Under the pieces are notes generated by a model. It saw only the letters and a program-made list of their open reading frames with translations, did no database searches and was not told the origin of the DNA. Below, one piece after another: positions 8,915-17,274 of a DNA stretch of 64,000 nucleotides (position 1 is the stretch's first letter; each line of letters opens with the position of its first letter). A program made the position numbers and the translations under genes. The stretch comes from Halioglobus sp. (GTDB taxonomy: Bacteria > Pseudomonadota > Gammaproteobacteria > Pseudomonadales > Halieaceae), in NCBI GenBank assembly GCA_002699145.1, contig PABK01000035.1, positions 248,001-312,000 on the forward strand, in the 5' to 3' direction.

Positions 8915-10180
8915 ATGAGCCAGTGCCCCTTTGCCAATTTTCCGAACCTGATCGACCCGGAAACCTACGTCAACGGTATGCCCTACGAGACCCTGCGCGC
9001 GATCCGCGAGTCCGGGCCCGTGCACTGGATGGACGGTTCCTACGAGGGCGTGCCCTACTGGCTGGTGACCGGGCGCGACGAGATCGATTTTGTCTCCAAG
9101 AATCCCAAAATCTTCTCCAGCGAGGCCAGGACCGCCCTGTCCGAGGAGTGGGACGAGGAACTGCTGCCCTTGCAGCGGCAGATGATCATCAACATGGACC
9201 CGCCGCGGCAGCTCAAGTACCGCAAGATCGTGCGCGCCGCCTTCACGCCCGCGGCGGTGGGCTCCTACGAGGAGCGTTTCCGCCAGCATGCGAAAAATAT
9301 CGTCGACCGCGTGGCCGCGCGCGGCGAGTGCGAGTTCGTCGAGGAGGTGGCCGCGGAACTGCCGCTGCTGGCGATCCTCGAACTGTGCGGCGTGCCGCCG
9401 GAGGATCGCAAGGACTTCTTCGACTGGACCAACACCATGATGTTCAACCAGGACCCGGAAATGGCCGAGGACGAGAACGCCGCCCAGGTGGCCTCGGCGA
9501 ATGTCCTGGGCTATGCCGCCAGCCTGGCCGAGAAGTACAGGACCGACCCCAAGGACAATATTCTCGGCGCCCTGGTGAAAGGGCACGGCGGTGTCGACGG
9601 CCTCACCGAGGAGGAGTTCACCTGGTTCTTCCTGCTGCTGATCGTCGCCGGCAACGAGTCCACCCGCACCATCACCAGCCACGGCATGCGCCTGTTGATG
9701 GAAAACCCGGACCAGTTGCAGTACCTGGTGGACAACCCGGACAAGATCGCCGGCGCCACCGAGGAGATGATCCGCTACAACACCGCGTTCATCGTCATGC
9801 GCCGCCAGGTAATGGAGGACGTCGAGGTGGGCGGTGTGCAGATGAAGAAGGGCGACAAGCTGATCATGCACTACCACACGGTGAACCACGACGAGAAGAT
9901 TTTCGGCGAGGACGCCATGCAGTTCGACGTGCGCCGCCCGGAGCGTATGCCCAATATGTACAACGAGCATCGCGCCTTCGGTGTCGGGCAGCACTTCTGC
10001 CTGGGGACCCACCTGGCGCGGCTGGAAGTGCAGATCATGTTCGAGGAGATCATCCCGCGCCTGCGCAACCCGAAACTGGCGGAGGAGGTACGCTATACGC
10101 GCTCCAACCTGGTCAACGGCATCAAGAGCATGCGCATCACCTTCGACCCGGAGGTGAAGAAGGAAAGCGCGGCGGCCTGA
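8915..10180 (+). CDS. cytochrome P450
   Basis: A 421-residue soluble P450 with the I-helix motif AGNESTRT near residue 247, the K-helix EEMIRYNTAF near 285 and the heme loop FGVGQHFCLG with Cys362. The N terminus (SQCPFANFPNLIDPETYVNGMP) is typical of bacterial P450s that take hydrophobic alicyclic substrates. It is the only gene behind the operator-containing promoter at 8854-8882 and ends convergently to the hydroxylase operon read from the opposite side. No redox partner is encoded in the window. It probably performs the initial or an early hydroxylation in the pathway encoded from 10.2 to 17.1 kb. Confidence 0.93.
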   Translation: MSQCPFANFPNLIDPETYVNGMPYETLRAIRESGPVHWMDGSYEGVPYWLVTGRDEIDFVSKNPKIFSSEARTALSEEWDEELLPLQRQMIINMDPPRQLKYRKIVRAAFTPAAVGSYEERFRQHAKNIVDRVAARGECEFVEEVAAELPLLAILELCGVPPEDRKDFFDWTNTMMFNQDPEMAEDENAAQVASANVLGYAASLAEKYRTDPKDNILGALVKGHGGVDGLTEEEFTWFFLLLIVAGNESTRTITSHGMRLLMENPDQLQYLVDNPDKIAGATEEMIRYNTAFIVMRRQVMEDVEVGGVQMKKGDKLIMHYHTVNHDEKIFGEDAMQFDVRRPERMPNMYNEHRAFGVGQHFCLGTHLARLEVQIMFEEIIPRLRNPKLAEEVRYTRSNLVNGIKSMRITFDPEVKKESAAA

Positions 10181-10215
10181 GCCGACCGTTGAACTGAACG
10201 GGGCGGGCGAGCCGC

Positions 10216-10599
10216 TCAGGTCTCGCCGGTCCCGTCCTGCGCGGCCTCGGCGATCGCTTCCTCCATCGGGCCGAGCATGCTCGCCGCCCGGGGGTAGCCG
10301 CAGTACTGGGCGATAAACAGGTGCAGCTCGCGCACCTGGTCGGCGCTCAGTTCGCCGTTCTTGAGCGCGGCCTTGGTCTGGATCTTGAACGTCATGGCCT
10401 CGCCCTGGGCCGCGATCATGCCCAGCAACAGGATGCGCTTGTCGCGCATCGAGGTGGCGTCGCGGTTCCACTGGTCGGCGAATACCTGCGACAGCATGAC
10501 ATCGCTGAACAGGTAGCCTTCCGGCGGCACGACGACATCACCCGCATACACTTTCTTGATGGTTGCCTCGCCGAGTTCGCGACGTGCTTTGTCGTCCAT
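10216..10599 (-). CDS. carboxymuconolactone decarboxylase (CMD/AhpD-like) family protein
   Basis: A 127-residue small helical protein of the CMD/AhpD superfamily. The N-terminal ARRELGEATIKKVYAGD and the central helices KRILLLGMIAAQGEAM are family-like. The C-terminal helix has FIAQYCGYPRAASML, as in gamma-carboxymuconolactone decarboxylases. The CxxC pair of AhpD peroxidase members is absent, so a decarboxylase, lactone-acting or isomerase-like role is more likely than peroxidase. The ATG has AGGAG seven bases upstream. It is the third gene of the marR-hydroxylase-CMD operon on the minus strand. Confidence 0.85.
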   Translation of the reverse strand: MDDKARRELGEATIKKVYAGDVVVPPEGYLFSDVMLSQVFADQWNRDATSMRDKRILLLGMIAAQGEAMTFKIQTKAALKNGELSADQVRELHLFIAQYCGYPRAASMLGPMEEAIAEAAQDGTGET

Positions 10600-10614
10600 G
10601 GTCAATCTCCTGAG

Positions 10615-11343
10615 TTAGTCCAGCGTGCCGAAGAGCTTGTCGTAGAGCAGGGTGATCGTCGCGTAATTGCCCTTGTGCATGTTCTCGTGGTGAACGTGAT
10701 GCTTGGCGACGATCCAGTTGACGGTCTTGAACGGAAAGCGCGGCACGTCGAAGTACACGTGGTTGATCTGGTTCAACTGAAAATAGATGACGAAGGTGAG
10801 TACGATTGTTGCCAGGTGGAACGGCCCCATGAAAGCGGACAGCACGACGACGGTCAGCATGTAGCCGCCCAGCCCGACGAAAGTTTCCAGCGGGTGTACG
10901 TAGTGCGCGTCGAGATAACTGGGATTGCGCGCCTGGTGGTGCACCGCGTGGACCTTGCGCATGGCGCCGTTGCCGTGAAACCAGAAGCGGTGCGCGCAGT
11001 AGTAGAAAAAGTCGTAGACCATCAGGATGACAAAGACATCCAGCGGGATGCGCCACCAGGGCTGTGCCTCGAAGGTGACACAGAACGGCAGCAACAGCAG
11101 GAAGAACACGATATTCAGGTACTTGCCCACCTGCTGGCTGGAGCGAATCATGGGTGGGTACTTGTCTTTCTTCCAGCGTTTCTTGTCCTCCTCCTTGTTG
11201 CGGCGGCGCATCTCGGCCAGCTCTGGATGCATGAACAGCAACTTCTTGCCGGCGATGGTGATGCCGGCGATCAGCGCCAGCGCCGCGAGGGAGCCGAGAA
11301 AGTTGTAGTGCGCCCAGATCGTGTCTAGCCATTCATTCCACAT
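10615..11343 (-). CDS. sterol desaturase / fatty acid hydroxylase family membrane protein
   Basis: A 242-residue integral membrane di-iron oxygenase. Three histidine boxes supply the iron ligands: HRFWFH near residue 118, HAVHH near 132 and HHVHHENMH near 214, with hydrophobic segments around them. Members hydroxylate or desaturate sterols, carotenoids or fatty acyl chains using O2. The start codon lies inside the end of the marR gene (11-base overlap), so the two are translationally coupled. A membrane hydroxylase together with soluble P450s and dehydrogenases suggests a hydrophobic ring or long-chain substrate. Confidence 0.88.
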   Translation of the reverse strand: MWNEWLDTIWAHYNFLGSLAALALIAGITIAGKKLLFMHPELAEMRRRNKEEDKKRWKKDKYPPMIRSSQQVGKYLNIVFFLLLLPFCVTFEAQPWWRIPLDVFVILMVYDFFYYCAHRFWFHGNGAMRKVHAVHHQARNPSYLDAHYVHPLETFVGLGGYMLTVVVLSAFMGPFHLATIVLTFVIYFQLNQINHVYFDVPRFPFKTVNWIVAKHHVHHENMHKGNYATITLLYDKLFGTLD

Positions 11344-12397
11344 GGTTTGCTACCTCAGAGTGTGTCGCAGGTTGTAACAGCAGCCGCCCAAGGGCCTGGC
11401 TGGATTCCTCGCCCAGTCGCTGCCGCAGTTGTGCCGCGAGACGGTGAATGTCTTCTTCGCCGTCGGCAAACACGTCCTGTTCCAGTTGCAGGCCCTGGTA
11501 CAGGGTGCGCAGTGTCGCGGCCAGTTGCCGCATCGCTGGCGCGCCGACCAGCGCCGCGAATTCCCCCTCCAGTTCCTCCACGCTGGCCACCGAATCGGCG
11601 ATGAGCTGCTCCCCCCGGGGAGTGAACAGCAGCCGCAGTTGTCGCGCGTCCGACGGGTCCGCCTCGCGCCGCAGGTAACCGAGCTGCTGCAATTCCGTGG
11701 CGATGGCGCTGATGGCCTGTTTGCTCACGTCGTTGAGCGCGGCCATCTGCTGGATACGCCCGCCGCCAGGGCCCATCAGCGTGAGGACCTGGGCGAAGGA
11801 GAGTTTCAGCCCGGGGTGGCCCCGGGCCGCGGTCAGCTGCATGAGACGCTGCGCAATATAGTCGGCGCTGCGCGGCAACAGGCCGCCGAGACCCCCGTAG
11901 GCGACCTGCGCGCGCCCCAGTGCGCCCATGCCCAGGGACAGTTCGCCGTAAATCCGGCCCAGTGTTCGCGCCGCCCTGGCGACATCGTCCGCGCCGGCTA
12001 TCTGCCCGAACTGGCGATCCAGGTCGCGCACCACGCGCACGCCGTCGGCCCGCAGTTGTCGGCCGCGGGCGGTCAGGGCCAGGAGGCGGGCGCGGCCGTC
12101 ACTGGGGTCGCTTACACGGCCGATGTAGCCCGCCGCCTCGATCTGGTTCACCGCCTGGTTGCAGGCCTGCCGCGAGATGTGCAGCGTAGCGGCCAGTTCC
12201 GACAGGCGCAGGCCCTCGTCGCCGACCAGGGTGATGTAGGGGGCAAACCCCAGGCGCAGGTCGCGGTGGCCGCACTGCGCCTGCAAGGTATGCATCATGC
12301 GCGTCTGCAGATAGCGCGAGACACCGATCAGGTGCCGCGAGAAATTGTCGCGGTAGCGCTCCCAGGGTTTGCGGATTGGTCCGGCGGCTGCGGTCAT
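11333..12397 (-). CDS. tandem MarR-domain transcriptional regulator (two MarR units in one chain)
   Basis: A 354-residue protein made of two successive MarR winged-helix units, where ordinary MarR proteins have one of about 150. Unit 1 (about residues 20-155) contains LSELAATLHISRQACNQAVNQIE and a wing with SDPSDGRARLL. Unit 2 (about 175-305) contains IQQMAALNDVSKQAISAIATELQ and a wing with ADPSDARQLRLL. The two are clearly paralogous but diverged. A single chain could act as an internal pseudo-dimer. Start is the ATG at 12397; its promoter overlaps a 15-bp palindrome, implying autoregulation. It leads an operon with the hydroxylase and CMD genes and is divergent from the HIBADH operon. Confidence 0.88.
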   Translation of the reverse strand: MTAAAGPIRKPWERYRDNFSRHLIGVSRYLQTRMMHTLQAQCGHRDLRLGFAPYITLVGDEGLRLSELAATLHISRQACNQAVNQIEAAGYIGRVSDPSDGRARLLALTARGRQLRADGVRVVRDLDRQFGQIAGADDVARAARTLGRIYGELSLGMGALGRAQVAYGGLGGLLPRSADYIAQRLMQLTAARGHPGLKLSFAQVLTLMGPGGGRIQQMAALNDVSKQAISAIATELQQLGYLRREADPSDARQLRLLFTPRGEQLIADSVASVEELEGEFAALVGAPAMRQLAATLRTLYQGLQLEQDVFADGEEDIHRLAAQLRQRLGEESSQALGRLLLQPATHSEVANHVE

Positions 12398-12404
12398 GGG
12401 CGAA

Positions 12405-12433
12405 ATAGTAAATGCAGATTGACTAATAGTCAA
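12405..12433 (-). promoter_or_regulatory. sigma70-type promoter of the tandem-MarR operon
   Basis: On the minus strand, TTGACT (12433-12428) and TACTAT (12410-12405) are separated by 17 bases and lie just before the marR start at 12397. The -35 element is one arm of the palindrome at 12419-12433, so binding there would shut the promoter. The distance from -10 to ATG is very short, so the transcript would be nearly leaderless. Confidence 0.6.
12419..12433. promoter_or_regulatory. 15-bp palindrome, candidate operator of the tandem-MarR regulator
   Basis: TTGACTAATAGTCAA is a perfect inverted repeat of two 7-base arms around a central A. It covers the -35 of the marR promoter and lies six bases upstream of the -35 of the divergent HIBADH promoter. 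It shares the 9-mer CTATTAGTC (minus strand) with the palindrome inside the P450 promoter at 8860-8875. Confidence 0.7.
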
Positions 12434-12439
12434 TATGGC

Positions 12440-12468
12440 TTGACACATATTCCGGGGGCGCCTAGACT
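12440..12468 (+). promoter_or_regulatory. sigma70-type promoter of the HIBADH-ALDH-SDR-SDR-NTF2 operon
   Basis: TTGACA (12440-12445), a 17-base spacer, then TAGACT (12463-12468). The first gene begins at 12529 with a GGGGAG ribosome-binding site. The adjacent palindrome at 12419-12433 is placed where it could affect both divergent promoters. Confidence 0.6.
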
Positions 12469-12528
12469 GCCGAAAAAATCGCATCCATGCGTCGCGCTGC
12501 TGGCGGCGCAATGACACGGGGAGCCTGC

Positions 12529-13416
12529 ATGGGCGGCAAGACAAACGTTGGATTCATCGGCCTCGGCGACATCGGCAGTCACATGGGCAGGCACCTGGTG
12601 TGCGAGGCCTTCGAGGCGCACGTTTTCGACCTGGTGCCGGCGGCCGTAGAGGCCGCGGTGGAGGCGGGGGCGGTCGCCTCACCCTCGATCGCGGACATGG
12701 CTGGCAACTGCAGCTATATCGGCGTCTGTGTCAACAACGCACCGCAGGTGGAGAGCGTGTTGTACGGTGACGGCGGGCTGTTCGCCAACGCCGCGCCCGG
12801 CACCTGTATCGCGGTGCACAGCACCGTGACCCAGGCGCAATTGCTGCGCTGGGCCGGGGACGCCGCACAGCGTGACCTGCGCCTGCTGGACGCGCCCATG
12901 ACCGGTGGTGCTGCGCGTTCGCAGGAAGGTACGCTGTGCTACATGGTGGGAGGCAGTGAAGAGGACCTGGCGGCCGTCACGCCCATGCTGCAGACCTCGG
13001 CGGAGAAAATCGTACACGCCGGCCCGGTCGGCGCGGGCATCGCGCTGAAGCTGTGCAACAACTTCATGCAGTACACTGAATTCACGATCCTCGCCGAGGC
13101 GGCGCGCCTGGCGCAGGCCTGCGGCCTGTCGCTGGACGTGATCAAGGCGGTGGGCGAGTCCAACGGGGTGGTCAACCCCCAGTCCTACCAGTTCGTCAGC
13201 GGTCGCAACGCTCTCGCCCCGTCCTGTAGCGACGAGCAGATGGAGGAGTTCATGGGCTGGGCGGCGAAGCTGGCGGTGAAGGACCTTGACGCCTGCCTGG
13301 AAACCGCGGCGGAAAAAGGCGTGGTGCTGCCCACCGCGGAACACATCCGCGCCCGTATCGAAAACGTATTTCTCGCCCGGGACGAATCCCGTCCGGCGGC
13401 GGCAGGACAAGGATGA
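12529..13416 (+). CDS. 3-hydroxyisobutyrate dehydrogenase-family NAD(P)-dependent oxidoreductase
   Basis: A 295-residue beta-hydroxyacid dehydrogenase. The Rossmann motif GFIGLGDIGSHMG is at the N terminus, the substrate-binding DAPMTGGAARSQEG near residue 125, and the catalytic-lysine segment GAGIALKLCNNFM near 175. Members reversibly oxidise beta-hydroxyacids or related aldehydes and alcohols. The ATG at 12529 is chosen because GGGGAG precedes it at proper spacing and the Rossmann motif follows directly. It is the first gene of a five-gene operon and precedes the ALDH gene by four bases. Confidence 0.88.
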   Translation: MGGKTNVGFIGLGDIGSHMGRHLVCEAFEAHVFDLVPAAVEAAVEAGAVASPSIADMAGNCSYIGVCVNNAPQVESVLYGDGGLFANAAPGTCIAVHSTVTQAQLLRWAGDAAQRDLRLLDAPMTGGAARSQEGTLCYMVGGSEEDLAAVTPMLQTSAEKIVHAGPVGAGIALKLCNNFMQYTEFTILAEAARLAQACGLSLDVIKAVGESNGVVNPQSYQFVSGRNALAPSCSDEQMEEFMGWAAKLAVKDLDACLETAAEKGVVLPTAEHIRARIENVFLARDESRPAAAGQG

Positions 13417-13420
13417 GCGT

Positions 13421-14881
13421 ATGAACCCGGAAGCCAGGCTGTTTATCGACGGCGAACTGCTGCCCGCCGCCTCGGGAAAAACCTACCCGAACATCAACCC
13501 CGCCACGGAAGAGGTCATGGGCGAGGTCGCGGACGCCGGCGCCGGCGACATGGAGCGCGCCATCGCCGCCGCGCGCCGCGCCTTCGACACCAGCGACTGG
13601 GCGAGCAACCACGCGCTGCGTCACACCTGCCTGCAGCAGCTCTACGACGCCCTGCGCGAGGTGGAAGAAGAGTTCAAACAACAGATTGCCGCCGAGACGG
13701 GCGCGCCGCTGGGGATCTGCGGCGACATGGGGCCACAGTGCTCCGTGCCTATCGGTTTCATGCAGTACACCCTGGAGCAGTTGCCGCAATTCCAGTGGCG
13801 CCGCGACGCGGGGGTGTCCGAACTGATGGGCATTCCCAGTCGCCGCCTGGTGGAGAAAGAGCCGATTGGCGTGGTCGGCTGTATCACCCCGTGGAATGTG
13901 CCGTTGCAGATCAACCTGGCCAAGTGCGTGCCCGCCCTGGCGGCCGGTTGCAGCGTGGTGCTCAAGGCGGCGCCGGATACGCCCTGGTCGGCGACGATGC
14001 TCGGCCGGCTGGTGGCGGAGAAGACCGACATGCCCGCCGGTGTGTTCAACGTGATCACCGCCGCGGACCCGGTGGAGACCGGCGAACAGTTGGTGACCGA
14101 CCCGCGTGTCGACATGATCTCGTTCACCGGCTCCACCGCGGTGGGCAAGCACATCATGGCCCGGGCGGCGGGCACGGTGAAAAAAGTATTCCTGGAGTTG
14201 GGCGGCAAGTCGGCCAATATCCTGCTCGACGACGCGGACCTGAACGCCGCGCTGCTCAGTTGCCTGGGCGTGTGTTTCCACGCCGGCCAGGGCTGCGCCA
14301 TCCTCACCCGCCTGCTGGTGCCGAAATCGCGCCAGGCGGAGGTGGAGGAACTGCTGCCGACCTTCTTTGGTTTCATCGAGTACGGCGACCCGTCCTCCGG
14401 GCAGATCATGGGGGCGCTGATCAATGCGAAGCAGCGCGAGCGGGTGCTGGGCTATATCGAGAAGGGCAAGGCCGAGGGCGCGCGCCTGCTCATGGGCGGC
14501 GGCACGCCAGCCCACCTGGACAGGGGCTACTACGTGGAGCCGACGGTGTTCACCGATGTGAGCAATGACATGACCATTGCGCGCGAGGAAATCTTCGGCC
14601 CCGTGCTGGTGGTCATTCCCTACGAGGACGAGGAAGACGCCATCCGTATCGCCAACGATTCCGAGTACGGTCTATCTGGCGGCGTCTGGTCGGCGGACCA
14701 GGAGCGTGCGCTGGCCGTGGCGCGGCGCCTGCGCACCGGCACCGTACAGGTCAACGGCGGCGTCTACTACGGCGCCGACGCGCCCTTCGGCGGCTACAAA
14801 CAGAGCGGCATCGGGCGCGAGATGGGGCCCGAGGGTTTCGAGGAGTACCTGGAAACCAAGACCATCGCGATTGCCGTATGA
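13421..14881 (+). CDS. NAD(P)-dependent aldehyde dehydrogenase
   Basis: A 486-residue ALDH-superfamily enzyme oxidising an aldehyde to the acid. It shows the catalytic glutamate in LELGGKS, the nucleophile Cys292 in GQGCA, the cofactor segment FTGSTAVGKHIM and the C-terminal YGGYKQSG-like segment (FGGYKQSGIGREMG). Length is standard. Its stop overlaps the start of the next SDR gene (ATGA), so the operon is tightly coupled. Together with the upstream dehydrogenase and downstream SDRs it would oxidise an alcohol generated by the P450 or membrane hydroxylase to an acid; that pathway order is inference. Confidence 0.93.
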   Translation: MNPEARLFIDGELLPAASGKTYPNINPATEEVMGEVADAGAGDMERAIAAARRAFDTSDWASNHALRHTCLQQLYDALREVEEEFKQQIAAETGAPLGICGDMGPQCSVPIGFMQYTLEQLPQFQWRRDAGVSELMGIPSRRLVEKEPIGVVGCITPWNVPLQINLAKCVPALAAGCSVVLKAAPDTPWSATMLGRLVAEKTDMPAGVFNVITAADPVETGEQLVTDPRVDMISFTGSTAVGKHIMARAAGTVKKVFLELGGKSANILLDDADLNAALLSCLGVCFHAGQGCAILTRLLVPKSRQAEVEELLPTFFGFIEYGDPSSGQIMGALINAKQRERVLGYIEKGKAEGARLLMGGGTPAHLDRGYYVEPTVFTDVSNDMTIAREEIFGPVLVVIPYEDEEDAIRIANDSEYGLSGGVWSADQERALAVARRLRTGTVQVNGGVYYGADAPFGGYKQSGIGREMGPEGFEEYLETKTIAIAV

Positions 14882-15663
14882 GCCGGGACCTGGCGGGCGG
14901 CGTCTACATCGTCACCGGCGGCTCCCAGGGTTTTGGCCTGGCCATCGCCCGGGAACTGGTCGAGCACGGTGCGCGGGTTGGCCTGCTCAGTCGCAGCCGC
15001 GACAGGCTAGACGCCGCGGTGGCCGATCTCGGCGCGCAGCACGCCTTCGGCGTGGCGACGGACGTCGCCTCGCGCGCGGCGGTCGACAAGGCCTTCGCGG
15101 CAGTGAGCGAGCACTTCGGCCGCCTCGACGGCCTGGTGAACAACGCCGGTATGGCGCGTCCCGACCGCATCGAGCAACTAGTGGAGGCGGAGGTCCAGGC
15201 CCAGGTCAACACCAACTTCCTGGGCACCGTGTTCTGCTGCCAGGCGGCGATTCCCCTGTTGCGCGGCGGCGACAATCCGCGCATCGTCAACATATCCTCG
15301 GCCTCCGCCTGGCACTACGACGAAATCGTGCACCTGTCGATCTACGCCGCGACCAAGGCCGCGGTGGAGCGCTTCAGCCGCGACCTGCGCGAGGAACTGC
15401 AGGCCGACCGCATCGGTGTCACCTGCGTTCGTCCCGGCGGCGCGGTGACCGATTTCGCCAGCGAGTGGGCGAGGGAGAAATTCGAAGCCGCCATGCAGGG
15501 CTGGCAGGCTACCGGCAGCCACCTGGACATGGGCATGGAGGCGGCCCACGTGGCGGCGTCGGTACGCTACGCCCTGGCGCAGCCGCCCGGTGTGGCGGTG
15601 GACCTGCTGGAAATCAGGCCCAATATCCCGGTGGCCAAGGCCGACCTCTACGGCAAGCAGTGA
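14878..15663 (+). CDS. SDR family oxidoreductase
   Basis: A 261-residue classical SDR with TGGSQGFG near residue 13, NNAG near 87, the catalytic Ser in NISSASA near 139 and YAATK near 154-158. The insertion HYDEIVHLS between the catalytic Ser and Tyr is a little unusual. The start overlaps the ALDH stop by four bases. Probably a NAD(P)-dependent alcohol or hydroxyacyl dehydrogenase of the same pathway; the substrate is not evident. Confidence 0.9.
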   Translation: MSRDLAGGVYIVTGGSQGFGLAIARELVEHGARVGLLSRSRDRLDAAVADLGAQHAFGVATDVASRAAVDKAFAAVSEHFGRLDGLVNNAGMARPDRIEQLVEAEVQAQVNTNFLGTVFCCQAAIPLLRGGDNPRIVNISSASAWHYDEIVHLSIYAATKAAVERFSRDLREELQADRIGVTCVRPGGAVTDFASEWAREKFEAAMQGWQATGSHLDMGMEAAHVAASVRYALAQPPGVAVDLLEIRPNIPVAKADLYGKQ

Positions 15664-15675
15664 CAGGAGAAAAAA

Positions 15676-16500
15676 ATGAATGACATCCTTGGATACCAGG
15701 GCCAGAACGTCGTCATCACCGGCGCGGCCTCGGGCATGGGGCGCGCCGCCGCGCAATTGCTCGTCGACCTGGGCGCGCAGGTCTACGCGCTGGATATTGC
15801 CGAGGTGACGGTGCCCGTGGCGCGGGCGCTCAAGGTGGACATGAAGGACGCGGCCAGCCTGGATGCGGCGATCGCCCAGTTGCCCGCAGACATCTACGCG
15901 TTGTTCAACTGCGCCGGGGTGCCCAGCCCGCCGTTTGGCCGCGACGACACCGTGCTGATCAACTTCTCCGGACTGCGCTATCTCACCGAGTCGCTGGAGT
16001 CGCGCATCACCGAGGGCGGCGCCATCGCGTCCATCGCCTCCACCGCGGGCATGGGTTGGCGAGGGGCGCTGGACGGCGTGCGCCGCTTCCTGGCCCTGGA
16101 CAAGGGCCTGGACAGCGCGCGCCAGTGGCTACAGGACAACAGCGAGACCGTGTTCGACGGCTACAGCTTCTCCAAGCAATGCATCATCGTGTATACCATG
16201 AGCCGCGCCGCGGAGCTGGCCGCGCGCGGTATCCGCATCAACTGCATCGCCCCCTCGCCGACGGAAAGCGGCTTCATGGTCGCTCTCAAGGGCGAGGGCC
16301 AGATCCCGGACGAGGCGGTGGAGCTGTTCCTGCCGCCCAACGGCCGCTACGCGACGGGCGCGGACATGGGGCAGCCGCTGGTGCTGCTCAACAGCAAGCT
16401 CGCCGGTTTCGTCAGCGGGCTGAACATCCCCGTGGACTTCGGCTACACGGCCCAGGTATTGATGGGCCAGCGCGATGACCTGATGGGGATTGGCGCCTGA
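15676..16500 (+). CDS. SDR family oxidoreductase, 3-alpha-HSD / coniferyl-alcohol-dehydrogenase-like
   Basis: A 274-residue SDR with TGAASGMG near residue 15, NCAG near 78, SIASTAGMG near 117 and the catalytic YSFSK near 160-164. The shortened segment between cofactor half and active site, and the long insertion between SIASTAG and YSFSK, are typical of the 3-alpha-hydroxysteroid dehydrogenase/carbonyl reductase subgroup known from Comamonas. That points to a cyclic or aromatic hydroxyl or ketone substrate. GACAGGAG precedes the ATG and 12 bases separate it from the previous SDR. Confidence 0.87.
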   Translation: MNDILGYQGQNVVITGAASGMGRAAAQLLVDLGAQVYALDIAEVTVPVARALKVDMKDAASLDAAIAQLPADIYALFNCAGVPSPPFGRDDTVLINFSGLRYLTESLESRITEGGAIASIASTAGMGWRGALDGVRRFLALDKGLDSARQWLQDNSETVFDGYSFSKQCIIVYTMSRAAELAARGIRINCIAPSPTESGFMVALKGEGQIPDEAVELFLPPNGRYATGADMGQPLVLLNSKLAGFVSGLNIPVDFGYTAQVLMGQRDDLMGIGA

Positions 16501-16586
16501 CAGGAATAGGTTCCCCGCGTGGCGCGGCGAGTCGTCAGCGCCGCCAGCCGGGACCCGTTGTGATGGCTAGTGAACAGGAGTCGACC

Positions 16587-17114
16587 ATGCCCGGACTGAG
16601 CGAGGGGGCGCTGCGCGCCACCGCCGAGAAACTGATTGCCGCCCATGAACAGGCCTCCGCGAGCGGCGAGTGGACCTTCTTCGTCGACGAGATCTACGCG
16701 CGCGACTGTATTTACACCTGCCAGTACGCCGGCGTGATGGAGGTGACTGCCAACGGCATCGACGAGATCAAGGCCACCCACTACGGGCGCGATATGGCCG
16801 TGGGTTGGGAGGGCTGGACCTTTCCCTACCTGGGGGTCTACACCGGCAATGACAACCAGCTGATCACCCACTGGCTGAACCGCGGCCCGGGCAGGCGCGC
16901 GGACGGTTCGCACTTCGAAACGCCGGGCGTTTCGTTTATCACTCTGGATGACCAGGCGAGAATCTGCCGCCAGCTCGATATGTTCGACCTTGCTCACCAG
17001 ATGAAACTGTGTGACGAACTGGAGGACGCCGGGTTGTTGTCGCTGCAGCTCAAGCAGCAGTGGGTCCTGCCGATGAAGGGCAAACTGCAGGCCCAGCTGG
17101 CCCGCAACCCCTGA
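16587..17114 (+). CDS. nuclear transport factor 2 / SnoaL-like family protein
   Basis: A 175-residue single-domain protein of the NTF2/SnoaL alpha+beta cone fold, judged from the FFVDEIYARDCIYTCQY helix-strand start and the paired strands around THWLNRGPGRRADGSHFETPGVSFI. Such proteins include ketosteroid isomerases, epoxide hydrolases and dehydratases acting on ring compounds, but many are uncharacterised. The ATG at 16587 is preferred over codons at 16560/16563 because AACAGGAG lies six bases upstream. It closes the operon that starts at 12529. Confidence 0.75.
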   Translation: MPGLSEGALRATAEKLIAAHEQASASGEWTFFVDEIYARDCIYTCQYAGVMEVTANGIDEIKATHYGRDMAVGWEGWTFPYLGVYTGNDNQLITHWLNRGPGRRADGSHFETPGVSFITLDDQARICRQLDMFDLAHQMKLCDELEDAGLLSLQLKQQWVLPMKGKLQAQLARNP

Positions 17115-17274
17115 GACATCGCGTTCCGCCGACGCTTGCCGCACGTTGCGGCGCGCAAACGTAAACCACCGTCTGGGCGGACCCTCCCTATATAGGGGGG
17201 TTGCGGCGCCGCCGCCCTGTCTATACTTCTGGAGTCCCGGGTCGATGAGCCCAGCGCGGGCCGAGGGGGAACCG

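Noticed and set aside
17186-17227. Promoter for the secreted protein at 17275 (TTGCGG-15-TATACT) with palindrome CCCTATATAGGG
   Set aside because: The spacer of 15 bases is too short for a confident sigma70 call; only noted.
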